In this document: piece after piece, positions 1-12,596 of the stretch
How positions within the stretch are numbered: position 1 is the stretch's first letter
How the letters are laid out: each line of letters begins with the position of its first letter
Source: Osmia lignaria lignaria
Lineage: Eukaryota > Arthropoda > Insecta > Hymenoptera > Megachilidae
Assembly: GCF_051020975.1 (NCBI RefSeq)
Contig: NC_135036.1
Span: 7,564,001-7,628,000, forward strand
DNA length: 64,000 nucleotides
Direction: 5' to 3'
Translations under genes and position numbers: made by a program
Notes under the pieces: generated by a model
What the model was told of the DNA's origin: nothing
Seen by the model: only the letters and a program-made list of their open reading frames with translations
Database searches by the model: none

Positions 1-610
1 ATTAAATAAAGGTACAGAAGTAAAATTAAATGAGACCCTTTTAATTAAATTATGCACCAAGGGGTCAGTGCACAGTTATTATTGACACAAAATATTGCCT
101 TCATTTATATTTAATTATTTATTATTTTGACTTCAAATATCAATTAAAATAATTGAATAAAAAAGTATTACATTTTTCACAAGACATTAATTGCAAAATT
201 AAAGAATAAAATGAAATCGTGACTTAATTTTTATAAATTCGTTCTTGAAGAAGTCGAAGTTCATTGATTGTTTAAAAATAATTCCACCGAGAACTTTTGC
301 ACCTTACTACGTAAGATTTCTTTTTCACAGGCCGGCACTTAATTAAATGTCCCTATCTTACAATTCATTTCTTATCTTAATACGAATTGGTATCGGTGTT
401 TCATTATTTCCTTCTGTTTCTTAGTTCGAGCCGTTCGATTATAATATCAATCTTCTCCGTCAGTTAATTTGCCATCTTAATTAATCTCATTTCTTTGACT
501 AATATTGATTTTCTTTCTTTTCTTTTTTCGTAGCAGCATACAATGCTTTTCCATACGAAATAAAAATATTTCAATTTATTGGAAAAACATTGCATCGCAA
601 TTTTTGGATG

Positions 611-774
611 TACAGTAGACTCTTGTTATATTGCCACGTGAGCAATTTGATTTTCACAGATAATAATAATACATTTCTATCTCCCTTTCTTCTTCCAAAT
701 AAAAGCTTGGAAAATTTTAATAATTTTCCGCTTCTATAGCCCCATCGATGGCAATATAACGAGAGTCTACTGTA
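611..774. mobile_element. pogo/Tc1-mariner-type MITE, family A copy 1
   Basis: This 164-bp element has 26-nt terminal inverted repeats that match with one mismatch. The left end begins TACAGTAGACTCTTGTTATA and the right end is its mirror, closing with CTACTGTA. TA at both ends fits the TA target-site duplication of the Tc1/mariner/pogo superfamily. It has no coding capacity. A second copy is at 35525-35686. Confidence 0.75.
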
Positions 775-3700
775 ATTGCATATTGCAATGCTCTTTGCAG
801 CTTTTTCTACTTTTTACTCGAGTTTTTTACATATATGTATATCTTACATATACGATATTTTAGCAGTTACAAAACCATACACCCACGTGTACTTAATATT
901 TTCAGCATAACTACTTATATATTATATATATATATATATATTTTGCCAGCATTAATTGTTTACTAATTCTTATTAATCGTTGAACGTAAGAACTGCGATT
1001 TATGTGTTTACTTTTACAGCTAGGAGGAGGTGCTTTAACGTTATGCATACGATCGCATGCGAATTTTTATTCACGTTCTTTATATATTACATGCATACAT
1101 ACACCCCCACACATATGACACACGCGTGCACGCACAGACAGACACGTTTAACGATACGTTTTACAAGAGAATATTCTCATCATTTTGTTCGATTTTTATC
1201 TGGGTGTGTGCTTCAACAACCAGTCCACATATCTTGAATCCTATCTTTGTCTTATATTCCTTTATTGATCTTTGTTAACACAAAGCTGGTACTGTACGGT
1301 GAGACGCGTTTAAGAGATCATCAAGCATACACTAGCACACATAACAGATAACCTGACGATAACTAAAGAACACCGTGAAAATGGGAAATCGAAAAGTCCT
1401 GTACCATTTTTCAATTGCATCTTTAATTTTCTAAATATGAGCGATTTGAGTTTGGGGACTCGACTTCCGGTGTGGTGGGGGCATTTCTTGGATGACTGGG
1501 TGAACTGATCGCGCGATCCCTTGTTACTTTAATAATTCCCAGGGAAAATGGCGATATAGGAAATGGAAGCACTTGCTTAATTAATATTTTTGGAAACTTT
1601 GTTAAAAATTTGAATTTTCTAATAGAATCAGCTGATCGTTCAGTCGTCTAAGAATATTCTAAAAGTCGAGTCTCAAATCGTTTTTATTTTGAGATTGAAA
1701 AATGGCAAAATGGTAAACTTTTCACGGTGTGCATCTTTTTTGAAACGCCCTGTATATCTGTTCGACAGCCACATTCAGTGAACGTCCGTCCTGTTTCTTT
1801 GACATGCAATCAAAATTTTGCGCGATCCTGTGGCCTCGACACGATAAGAGGATTATATCGCAATTAATAAATGTTTCGTCAACGACGTTCTCGTCGATTT
1901 TTATTGCAAATCACACACAATGATGTATTATAATTTTTCTCGCCAAAATACTTAAAATTATAATTATTTTGAATTGTCGTCTACGAAACGTTTATCTTCA
2001 AAAAATTTTATAATTTTCATTCTTGTAAAAACGACAAGAATTCCCCATATAATTAATAATTCTCTAGTAATCAGTATTTAATAGATCATAGATCCATTTC
2101 CCTGTGTATTCATCATCTATTACCCTATTTCTCTTTCTCTATTCTTCGTCAATCCTTTCTTTCATCTTTCTACTGGTCTCTTCCGAAACACTTGAGTGTC
2201 TTACGTGTACATTGAAACATTTATATTACATGTTTTGCATCTGATTCATGTATCGCCTGTGTACGTACTTGTGTGCGTGGGTGGGTGGATGGGTGTGCGT
2301 GTCGTTAATATTTTTCCAGCATCAACAATAAAATAACAAGATCGTCTGCTTCTCGAGGCTTGCACGTCTGAATGAAAAAATTTTAGACAAATTTTTCAGC
2401 CTTATGCTTCTACACTCACAAAGCTTGCTACCCTTACATGGCTTTTGCTGTCCCATTTCTATGTAAGAAGCTCGCATGATTCTTGCTGGGTCAGTTCGCA
2501 ATGCACCGTGTAAAATACAACCCGGTGTCCCTTGACGAGTAATTAGGAGTTAGCTCTTTGAAAGTAATTTTTCATGAAATTTTTGCTTGTGTTTCTGGCG
2601 ACCTGTGTCTGTTCAGCTTCGTAAGAGGTGTTGAAAATCATTTATTTGTTGATCCTTCGAGCTAGTAGAATTTTCTTCTCCACATAGGTTAATGTAAAAT
2701 AATTTCTTTTTTTTATCCATTACCAGGCCATCCTTCGAATTGGAATTTTTCATTAACACTTTGCAATGTTTCTCTGAACGCAGAGAGTAAGGAGTCTAGA
2801 GGTGCTCGTTTAGAACACCTCTTGTAAAGGTAAGCATATACAGGTTGTCAGAACAAGAGGAAATGTTTTAATTAACTTTTGGAAAAATTATTTTCAAGCG
2901 TTCAATCCCTAAAGTACTTTCCATGTATTATAAAACACTTCGTAGAGTTTGAAATATTTCTAAATAGAAGTTGAAGTAAAAATATTGAAAATTGGTTAAA
3001 GGAAAAAATAGTACATTCAATGAGCGCTTTCAACTAATTAGAGCTTCAAAATACCTTATAGACAGTTTGTAAAGTATTGAACCCAGCAGTAAATTAACGG
3101 TTCGTTAATTAGGGTTTACACAGTTTGTTAATTACCACCGTGATTGCCATGAGGTCATTGATGTTCTGTACTACAAATTTCATTTAGTCGAGTAATTAAA
3201 GAGTGAGGAAAAAAAAGGTTCTAAATACTCGATACATTTTAATACTGATTTTCTGCTTCTACTGTTAATTAAAAGCAGATTAACTCCCATATACATGTTT
3301 TACCCAAAACACCGTGCGTTGTGACAAGGCGAAATGGCTGAAGAAAAGCATGTATGGTGCATGCGCAAGAATTCCTTTAACACAAAAACGAGTATTAAGG
3401 TAAATTGTTCGGAGTAATATGTTGCAATGAAATTCAAGCAAACAAGAGTAATTTGTCTCTTGAAGTATTTATACAGCTGGTGCAATATGACAAATATTAA
3501 GGTTCTGTTTTATTTGTTGCATAATTTTAAATATTATTACGTTATTTATAATTTATAGTACATTCACAATTAAATCAGGTTTAGTATATAGCTAAAAAAT
3601 AAGAATAATAAGAAAAGTAGATATTCAAATTCTTCCGCGCATACACTTCCACGCATACGTTTCTACGCAAGTGGTGGGGGGCCCAGACCTCGGAGGCTTC

Positions 3701-6460
3701 CCCTTCCATCGTCAGTCTACTCGCGACTGCCTAAGAGGAAGCGCGCAAGTCCGGAGAAGGGGAACCTTTCGTGCGTGCGTGTGTATTTTTACGAGTGTGC
3801 GTGGGAGGATTACCCTTTCCCCGAGGAAGCCTGTTTTGACCGCGAGTGTACATGTCACTGAACCTGTACCTGTGACTCATACTACGTTCCTGCTGTCAAA
3901 TTTGAACTGTGGAATGCAACTTTTTGGTACGTCCAATTCATATTGCAAATTAATTGCGATTTAATATTTAATAATAATTTTCATTTAAATTTTTTGATGA
4001 AAACAAAGTGATATATATTAAATTATAAGTCATATAATTTAAACGATAATTATTATAATTGAAAGAATTATTAAGGTGATCAAATGGCTGTTTGTTTTAT
4101 TGTGTCGGCTGCTTGAATATTTCTAATGACACGTCACTCTTGTTTATACGATACTCCTCGAACGGTTACCTTAATGCTCGTCCTTGCTCTAACACATTGT
4201 GTACGAATTAACCGAACTGATAGAACACTGAAAGGTATGCCCGTGGAGATATCAATCTCCTACAACACCACTCTTTGTTTCACCCTCAAATAGCCGTCCG
4301 ATTTCCGTATCCTATTGACCTTATTGGGCGGGGCGAGGGTACACCGAAACCAACGAGCAGCGCCTGTTTTCACAGAAACACGGTATTTAATTCGACGTAG
4401 AGTAGTGATTAGGTGTCTCTTCGTTTCTGGTCATTGATACAAATACGAAGAAAAATTTGGAAAATCTTGAAACGTGTATTAATATTTTTTCAAATATCGA
4501 TGGCCAGAATGAAAAGGGAAAGGAATCGAAGAAAAGTCAGGTTGGCTCTTTTTATGCTTTCCCAAAATTACACCCTATTTCCAGAATTGGGGCGCTCTTT
4601 AGTATTATTTTTTTATTTTTCCACACACGTTTCTTTCGCATTTCCTTTTCACACCTTATCTGAACTCTTTGCTTCGTCGCTGCTTTATGTACCACACAAA
4701 TCCAATTTTTTTTTATTTTTTTTTATTTTTTTTTATTTTTTGCGGTTAATTAGAATCCTTCTATCGTGAAAACATAATCAAGTTTGTTAATTTCTGTTTG
4801 AAGTTTTATGTGAAACCATACGATTTATAGTGAAGTCGAATGTAATGGGATATCAACGGGAGAGTAAAAATAACTTTACGTTAATTCACAGTTAGGGGAG
4901 AATAGTGATGTAAATTACAAAACATAGTGTAGCAGCGAGTATAATTGCGGAAATTAATTGGACAGTTGATTAACATGTTCATTGCCACGGCACGATACAG
5001 CTTAACGTAGATTATTAACACTAGAACAACCGATGTTGAGTTTAGTTTCAAATTGAAAATAAATTAAAGGTGGAAGATTAATTAATATAATTCAGGGTTT
5101 AATTACTAAGTATTTTTCTTTCGATATAGAAACGTATGGTTACACATAAAATAATTTCGGATGAGTTTGAGAATTTATAAGAGAAAGGTACATATAAAAA
5201 TCGAATATTCATCGTCAAAATTTAACAAATTTATTAAGACTCAATAAAGGTACATAGGTATGAATGTTTCAAAATTTCTAAAACTTATAAACAATCTTTT
5301 TCATATCTAATAGTAAGTTGAACTTAAAATTGTTTTCACGATTGATACCCACATAATTCCAATAAAATCAGACTTTTTAATGAAAAAGAAATTTAATCTA
5401 ACTGTACATATTGTGTTCTTTAGAATGAATTAAGTTATTCCTTATTTCCAAAGTAAAGCTGCTGTATTGTACAGGGTATTTCAGAAATAATTCACGCTGT
5501 ACAATTTCTTCCTTGCCTATTTTCCATTCGCATAACAGTACTTCTCCTCTATTCTCTAGTAAATGTTCCTTTGCTTCATTCTAATGTCAAAATTTAACCC
5601 TTTCAAGACTATGAACCTATATATGAATCCTAGAGGACCCATATATGGACCTGCACAAGTTATGCTTCTTAGGACAGCAGATATATAAAAGGCAAAGCTT
5701 CATTGAAAAATAAAAAAATAATGAAAATACATATGGCTTGTGATATCATATTTGACCAGAGTCTCTGTCGATTTACTGCTGTCCAAGAAGCTCCAGCTGT
5801 ACAGGACTAATGTATATTCATAAAAAAAATATTTTCCAAACTTTTTGAATGGAAAATTTTAGTTAATTGAGCGTAGAAAAATTACAACTATACCGTGAAA
5901 TAATTGAAGCGAAAATTTTATTATACACATAGTGTTCTCATTGAAAGGGTTAAAAGAATCAAAGAACCGCTTAGTTTGTCCTATATCTATCAGCTTTTAT
6001 ATCTCGAAGAAGAGCCAAAAAAAGAAAGGATACATACCAAAACAAGATTACCCACACACATACACACAGGCGTGTACACACATGCAAACATACAGTCGTT
6101 ACGATTATTTCAGCTACCCATCGTACTATCTTTCTCCACTAGATTGTCAATTAAATTCGCAACTCTTCGCGTACTTTACTTGAGAATCGCTAGAATTCTA
6201 TCACATTAGGAATATGGCGAATTACTATAAGGAAAGAAATGCGAAGGCCGCCGATTTAATTGCCAATCTAATATTATCTTGCCGATGTGTCGTAAACATT
6301 GCAGCGTATTTCTTCAAGGCAAGAAATGCTAATACAAGCAATACCTAGTCTTGAAGAAGTAAGCTACAGTGTTCACAGAACGTTGGAAACGGTACGATGG
6401 AACCTGAAAAATCATAATGACTAACTAAAATCATCGAAAAAGTTCCAAATATACTATATA

Positions 6461-6721
6461 CCAGGCATGCACACGTAACTGCCCGTACGGGCGGTCGAGT
6501 GCACCGATTCTACTCTATCGTTGGCTCTTGAAGGGTTAACACTGAAGGGTTCCTCATCGTCAGTAACCTCTAGAATCCAGTTAGCAATCCCAATTTTTCA
6601 GATTGACAAATCTCAAATTCTTCTTATTTCAATTTACAAAATTTCACATTGAGTACGCATCGAAAAATTAGCTCGCGTGCAACCTCGGTCGCCCGTTTGA
6701 CTACTTGCTGTGCATGCCTGC
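6461..6721. mobile_element. inverted-repeat element, family F copy 1
   Basis: The left end CAGGCATGCACACG and the right end GCTGTGCATGCCTG are inverted copies over about 12 nt, enclosing about 260 bp. The same CAGGCATGCAC end occurs at 44484. The interior contains a small palindrome, GCCCGTACGGGC. It ends 130 bp before an mbl zinc-finger exon. Confidence 0.4.
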
Positions 6722-6850
6722 CATATACAAAAACAGGATACGCCTGATGAATCTTCCGCCGGTTTTGCGCCCCATCTCCAGCCCCCTTAGCCAGCCCCCT
6801 TTGGACACATAGATAGAGTGCCATGCCATGCGTGTTCGCTCTTGCTGTAG

Positions 6851-7069
6851 GTATGTCGCGAGTTTCAACGCGGGGCGTGCAAACGCGGCGAGACGGAGTG
6901 CCGGTTTGCGCACCCCCTCGAGACGGTGCAGGCGAACGAGGACGGCTCTGTGACGGTCTGCATGGACGCTGTCAAGGGCCGATGCAATCGGGACCCCTGC
7001 CGCTATTTCCACCCCCCTCTGCACCTTCAAGCCCACATTAAGGCCGCACAATCTCGGGCTAGCATTGCG
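6851..7069 (+). CDS. mbl: muscleblind exon: second tandem CCCH zinc-finger pair
   Basis: This 219-nt, phase 0-0 exon encodes 73 residues of muscleblind, an RNA-binding regulator of alternative splicing that recognises YGCY-type sites. It lies between a tgctgtag acceptor and a gtaatg donor. Two CCCH fingers are visible: C2-x7-C10-x6-C17-x3-H21 and C37-x7-C45-x4-C50-x3-H54. These are the spacings of muscleblind fingers. The segment VTVCMDAVKGRC and the trailing HLQAHIKAAQ match the ZF3/ZF4 pair of vertebrate MBNL more than ZF1/ZF2. The first finger pair and the initiator therefore lie outside the window. The block is GC-rich against AT-rich surroundings, as expected for a conserved exon. Identification as muscleblind is secure; the pair number is inferred. 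Confidence 0.93.
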
Positions 7070-8228
7070 GTAATGCATTCTCTCTCTCTCTCTCTCTCTT
7101 CTCTCTTACTTTCTCTCTATCTATCTTTCTTTGCCTATTTCTATCATCTTGTGTGTCTGTCTTTTTATCATCGCTAACTCTCTTTCTCATTTCTCTCTGT
7201 CTATCTGTCTATCTAACAATCTGTATCACTAAAAATGTTTCTTTAGTTCTCTCATTATCCTGGATACATTTTTTTCTTTCTACCTTATTTTTACCTTCAT
7301 ATGATTTTTTTTTGTCTGTATTGAGGAGAGTGTACCGGTGTTGACACTTCCTGTCTGTTTTCAGGGAAATATGTCATTTTCACCTCTTAACCTTTGTTAT
7401 AATCTATTTTCTTCCTCTTTTTTTTCATCTTATATCTCGTGTTCTTCGTATGAATATTTTGTACTGTCTTTCTCTTTTTGAAAAGATATTTGATTTAATT
7501 GGAATAATTTGCGTGAAATTTAAATTTGAAAAGAAATGGTTTTCAAATTGAACTAACTCTTTGATCCTCATAAATTATTCTCATCATTTCATCGGAAGGA
7601 AGAATGAACAAAACATTCGAAGTACACGGATATTTTAATCGATCATCCCTTTTTTCTATTCTTTATTCTATCTTCAATCTTTCACGTGTATCGTCACGAT
7701 CTTTCAGTTTCCTGGGTTTGCGTAAGAAAAAGGAGCTTTCGTTGCTGCGCTGCTTTTCGCCAATCTACGTCGAGTATATACGTCGAGCTTCTCCTTTCTA
7801 GTCCCTCTTGTATATGAACGAGCATCAGGCTAATTGTTCTTAACAGTGTCTGATGCCTGTTCACACTCTTACGTATTCCACGTACTGTGTATATTGTATA
7901 TATGCGCTAATTGTACATGTATCGAGCTGTCCCCTGTTTCTACGTATATATATATATATTATGGTTACGAGATATTTATGGATATTCATGGATAGCATTG
8001 TCGCACGTGATACAGGTTTTACTTAACCGCAGTGTAAAATTGGCCAACAGTTGCGCAGTGCTCGAATCACGCGATAGCCGTAACAGAAGTGTATCGTCGA
8101 ATATGAATTATAAAATTCATTAGTTTTTATTCATTTATGAAAAATTCCTTGAAACATCAAGGCATCTTATTTTCTGCCTTTTAAATTATTTTAAAACGAG
8201 ACGTCACACTCTGTACGGTTGTCATTAA

Positions 8229-8528
8229 TATATAGGGTGTCTCTGAAAAAGATGGTCTTCTTAAGGTAGGTTCCTTCAAGGTTGGTAAAATAAAGTAACA
8301 AATTTCCTAAAAATCATTAATTATCATTGTTCTTAGAAAATGAGAAATCTGTAGTAATATGTTTCCAAAATGCTTTGAGAAAATTAAGAGAAAGTTGAAA
8401 AGCTGACGTTGCTTTCTTAACACTTTAACATCCTAACATTTTTAAAATCAAGTTTGACAAAATGATCTTATTTTAAATTATTTAATAAATTGTTAAAGAG
8501 ACTATCTATTTCAGGGACACCTTATATA
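8229..8528. mobile_element. family B MITE, copy 1
   Basis: The left end TATATAGGGTGTCTCTGAAA and the right end TTTCAGGGACACCTTATATA are inverted repeats of about 20 nt with two mismatches, enclosing 300 AT-rich bp without coding capacity. It lies inside the mbl intron. Confidence 0.65.
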
Positions 8529-9954
8529 CCTGTATAATATCGATTGTTCTTTATTCCTTTTTAAGTTTCACCATTTCCTTTCAACAGACTACCCCGTTGT
8601 CCACGGTACAGTCTCTTCGTGTTTTCTTTCTCTATCATCATTTTCACATTTCTCAATCGGATCATACTCAATCGGTTTCTCGCTTTTGTGTTCGTCCGTT
8701 TTTACATTCTCCTTGTACGATATTTCCAGCTAGTCCTCGTACTGTGTAGCGAGTAGTATACGAGGCACAATTCTTATTATTTTTTTTTTTTTTTTTTTTT
8801 TCAACGTCACCAAACACCACTGTTCTATTTCTCTCTTTCTAGCAGCCTATCGCAGCTATCCAGGTGCAAAGCAACTAATTTGCAATACACTAATCACCTG
8901 TTCGGTGCCTAGGTTCTAATGAGTATACAGATACGTTTTTGCAGCCACTCGTGGTCGTTCCATTTCTCTCTTCCAATAATTAACAACCCTTGTCTTGAGA
9001 CTAACTAAAGAAAATTGAAATTTCAAGAGAATAGATTGTACTTATTTTATTTTAAATTAGCCTCGAGTTGAAATGGAACGAGAGCACGGTTTTTGTAAAT
9101 AAATTGTAGTTAAAGTGACATGTCTTTTATGAATGACACGTACACCACTCTGCTGACAAGCTGTGTTGCACGAACCCCAGCTATCAACCCCTGCTGCTGT
9201 TTTGCTGTCCCACACAAAAACACTATGAGAGCTATCGAGTATAGAAAAAGAAGGGAAATTTTATACCATAGATGCCTCGACTTAGATGAAAGAATTTTGC
9301 TCGCGAACATTTTTAACATGTCAATTGGATTTCTCGTTAACACGTTTCCTATCCCAACAAGCACACAATTAATCGAGTACAAGTTGGCTTTCGGAACGTG
9401 TTAAATAATTCAAGATAATTGGCTTCGAATTTTTATGGAAAATTCGTCTATGCATGTGTCTTTATCTTATCATTCCTACAAAATTATTCTGGGGGAATTA
9501 TTGAGATATTTTTTAGGGACGATTGGTGGGGAGGGAAAGACTAAAGTGTCGTTTGAAAGAAAGGCATGCTAAGAGCAAACAATGAAAGATATATATTCTT
9601 CAGCTCCTACGTTTTTTTTTTCTCTCTCTCTCTCTCGAAGGATACAATTGTCTGTTATCTGTGGTACAACTAGAGAGACTAAAGTAGAAAAAGAAACAGG
9701 AGGAAACGTGAGAAAGATATTTTCAGCAACGTCGCGCAGAGAGCTGCAGCCACGTCCGGATACAATGGAAGAAAAGTCTCGCATAGATGATTGCGGCAGA
9801 CCAGCTTGTTGGCAGGGAAGTCTTATTCTCTAAAAGTGGTTTTCAATTTCCCAAGGGTGCATACCGCGGCTCGATCAACTAACTTTCCCGCCGAAATTTC
9901 GATTTTTCTTCGATACGGTTTGATAAATGTTGAGAAACAATGCTGTTGAATTAA

Positions 9955-9996
9955 AATTGGGACTCTCTCCATGGTCCGCCATCCGAAGGTTAACAC
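9955..9996. repeat. family C repeat, single end
   Basis: The core CTCTCTCCATGGTCCGCC followed by a GGTTAA end is shared with the copies at 25.0, 36.9, 39.3, 52.0 and 56.0 kb. The partner end is not evident here. Confidence 0.5.
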
Positions 9997-11341
9997 ATTA
10001 AAACTAGTTCATTTTCAATTTTATTTAATTTTTTAAATTTTTAACCTCATCAAGAATTTTACTAATAATAATTAATTTAATTGGTCCCATGTCACAAATC
10101 ATCAATGTTTCATCAAATATTCGATGATTCCTAATGAAAAGATCCCATTGTTTCTCAACAATAGTCGGTAAGTGTACATTAAAGAACGTCTTCTTTGCGT
10201 GAATCTTTAAGATGCAAAGCATGGATTTGTTTCGTCAATCCGGCAAAGTGCACTCTTTGGAATTGCTACCCTATGTCTGTGTGTTTGTCAAATGTGTGAT
10301 ACGAGATCTCCCCCTCGATACCATGTGCAGAAATAAAAAGGATCAGTCACTGTGTTGCTCGAATTCGCGGAAGCAACCGATATTCGTACAAAATACACAC
10401 GATCACATTGTAACACTCATCTGCAAGCACACTTTGTCTAACACAGTCGAAATATTGAAAGAAAGAAAAAAAAAGTGCCGAGAACAGCAGGTGGAGGCCT
10501 GCAACCCTTTAACAGAACCGTGGAACGAAGCTGATTGCGTGAATTAAATGTACATTTTTCTTCGTTGAATTTTCAGGATGCCACGAAGAAACGTCTCTCA
10601 CCTGTTGCGAATACTCTATTTTCCTCCCTTGTTTCGTCTGTACAGGAAAAAAAAAGAAACAATTAGCCGAGGGAGTAGGATAGATTTGAAACTAACATTT
10701 CGATAGATTAGCCGTCATTATTTCAGGTATTTACCGGAATCAGAAACGCCAGCCGATATCCTGTTTGGACGGATGAAATGGAATTTTTTTCCTTTTTCTT
10801 TTCCTCGTTTCTCATCTTCTCACTTTTTATTTCCACCATTTTCAAACGGCGGCTCTTGCAATTAATTCGCAGATTGCTGTTGGCGACGTCCAGATACACC
10901 TGTTGATATTTATTATCTTCACACTTGTGTATTATTAGTATTATTGCGATCGTTGTTAAGAAAATGTTTACCAAGTTTCTTTTAGGAGATCCTCAGGGTG
11001 CTTCTGTTTTCTTTCATTTCTCCTTTCGCTTTTTTTTTTTCTCTCTTTCCTTTCAACGTCTTTCATATTTTTCTTTTCTCCATTCGGATAAACGCAGTTC
11101 GTTTCGTTTCATTTCCTTTCTGCTGAAATTTCTACACAGATTTTCATTGTCAACTGCGTTTATCGAATGAAAGATTCTACACGCATGATTGATCGAATTG
11201 CTCTCGTTCTTTGTTTACGGGTTTTTTTTCTCGGTTGAAAAAATGAGATCGATGGGAATTACGAGGAGATTGATATGTTGGATATTGGTACTCGCAAAAT
11301 ACATCAATCTGCGTGTTGACCACCAATTCGTACGCGTGTAG

Positions 11342-11739
11342 TATACAGGCTGTTTCAAAGATGAGTACAAACTCGAAGCAGGTGATGCTACAGGAAAAAG
11401 TAAGTGAAAATTATGGAACAGATTAGTATTATAGATGGCTTCGTTTTCGAGATAAATAAATTTGAATTCTGTAATAATTTGTTTAAAAAATTTTTATGAC
11501 TAGATGTCTATTTATCAGACTTGTAAATTGCATTCTGATTTTAATCATTTTTAAAGTAATTTTAATTAATTTTATAAAGATATTTCAAACCATTTCAATA
11601 ATACTATTACTCTAATTATCATTATGGTCTTGAAAACGCAGCTAACTGTAAAAATCATTTATTCTATAATTTCAGCTAATTTTTTCATCTAAAATCAGCC
11701 TCTTTCGAATTGTACTTTGATTTTGGAACGTCCTGTATA
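11342..11739. mobile_element. family B MITE, copy 2
   Basis: The ends TATACAGGCTGTTTCAAA and TTTTGGAACGTCCTGTATA are imperfect inverted repeats about 400 bp apart. The interior is AT-rich with no coding capacity. It lies in the mbl intron. Confidence 0.6.
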
Positions 11740-12434
11740 AATATAAACGAACTGGCTCGACTACACGATCCCCTTAAGCTATATATACATATATCAATAC
11801 ATATGTATACCTGATATATGTATGTATAAATTTGTAAACATACCTGTACAGTATTATGTAATATACAGCCATGTATACACGTATATGGCTTTATTTCAAT
11901 ACTTAGATTACCGTGATTATTGTCATTTCTTAGCTTCAGCCTCAACTGGTCTGTTTTTCTGTTTTTTTTTTTATTTTTATCTTGCCCTCTTCCGCCTGAC
12001 GATGCTTCTTCATGCTTGCTGACAAATAAAAAAAAAAAATACAAAAAAATATATATACAAAAATAAAAATACAATCTTCGTACGCTTCGCTACACCCGCC
12101 AATTAACGCCTGCAAAATTATCGCCCGACCGGAATACAAATAATAATTTTCAACCTCGATCACCGCATTCGCAAAAATAACGCCAAACACTGAACGAAAC
12201 AAATGCATAATAAAAAAAAAAAAAAACGTTAACAACGATTAACGTCAATTAAAACGAACAAAAACTTTGACAAACACATGATTGTGTTTCGACGAACACG
12301 GCGTACGGTGATCATGATGGGGCTACAAATATACAAACGAAACATGGATTGAAACGGGAATATTTGAACGGATATACGAAAAATGTAAAAACGAAAAAAA
12401 AAAAAAAAATACATGTAAAAATAAAAAAAAGCAG

Positions 12435-12596
12435 ACGGCGACTATGCCAACGAACGTGGCGGGAATGGGCGCGTTGGCTAGCGGAGTGTCAGGAGTGCCG
12501 GCAACTGCGGTTCCCGGAGGACTTCAGAGTGCCAGTATGGCGAGCATCGAACTCGGCAAGAAGCGGATGCGCGACTCCAATGATGATCTGCTAATG
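12435..12596 (+). CDS. mbl: muscleblind cassette exon with basic (NLS-like) segment
   Basis: This 162-nt, phase 0-0 exon encodes 54 residues. It starts TATMPTNVAGMG and ends LGKKRMRDSNDDLLM just before a GTACCA donor. The block is GC-rich and hydrophobic/Gly-Ser-rich, then turns basic (KKRMR) and acidic, resembling a short nuclear-localisation segment. It continues in frame from the preceding zinc-finger exon and into the 42-nt exon at 16889. The acceptor (gcag) is odd because the 60 nt before it are almost pure adenine, with no polypyrimidine tract. An in-frame ATG at 12444 is a theoretical alternative start. Confidence 0.82.

Larger units (their letters stand above)
1..6850. other. non-coding sequence upstream of the first recognised mbl exon
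   Basis: I find no convincing coding exon here. The sequence is AT-rich with microsatellites and long A/T runs. It contains two inverted-repeat elements, listed separately. A GC-richer block lies at about 3665-3850 and a GGGCGGGGC box near 4326. Because the first mbl exon seen begins with an acceptor in mid-protein, this stretch is probably mbl intron. The exon for the first muscleblind zinc-finger pair was looked for and not found. Confidence 0.5.
7070..12434 (+). other. mbl: mbl intron
   Basis: No further coding exon is recognised. Directly after the donor is a long CT-rich microsatellite (about 7076-7140). The intron also holds family B elements at about 8229-8528 and 11342-11739, and a family C end near 9955-9996. 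The longer open frames here, for example 9120-9404 and 10212-10547, have no recognisable domain or coding-like composition. Confidence 0.55.

Noticed and set aside
9120..9404. 94-codon ORF in the mbl intron
   Set aside because: Open on both strands over much of its length, with no domain; unlikely to be coding.
10212..10547. 111-codon ORF with several cysteines
   Set aside because: No recognised family, no splice support, and ordinary intron composition; left as chance.
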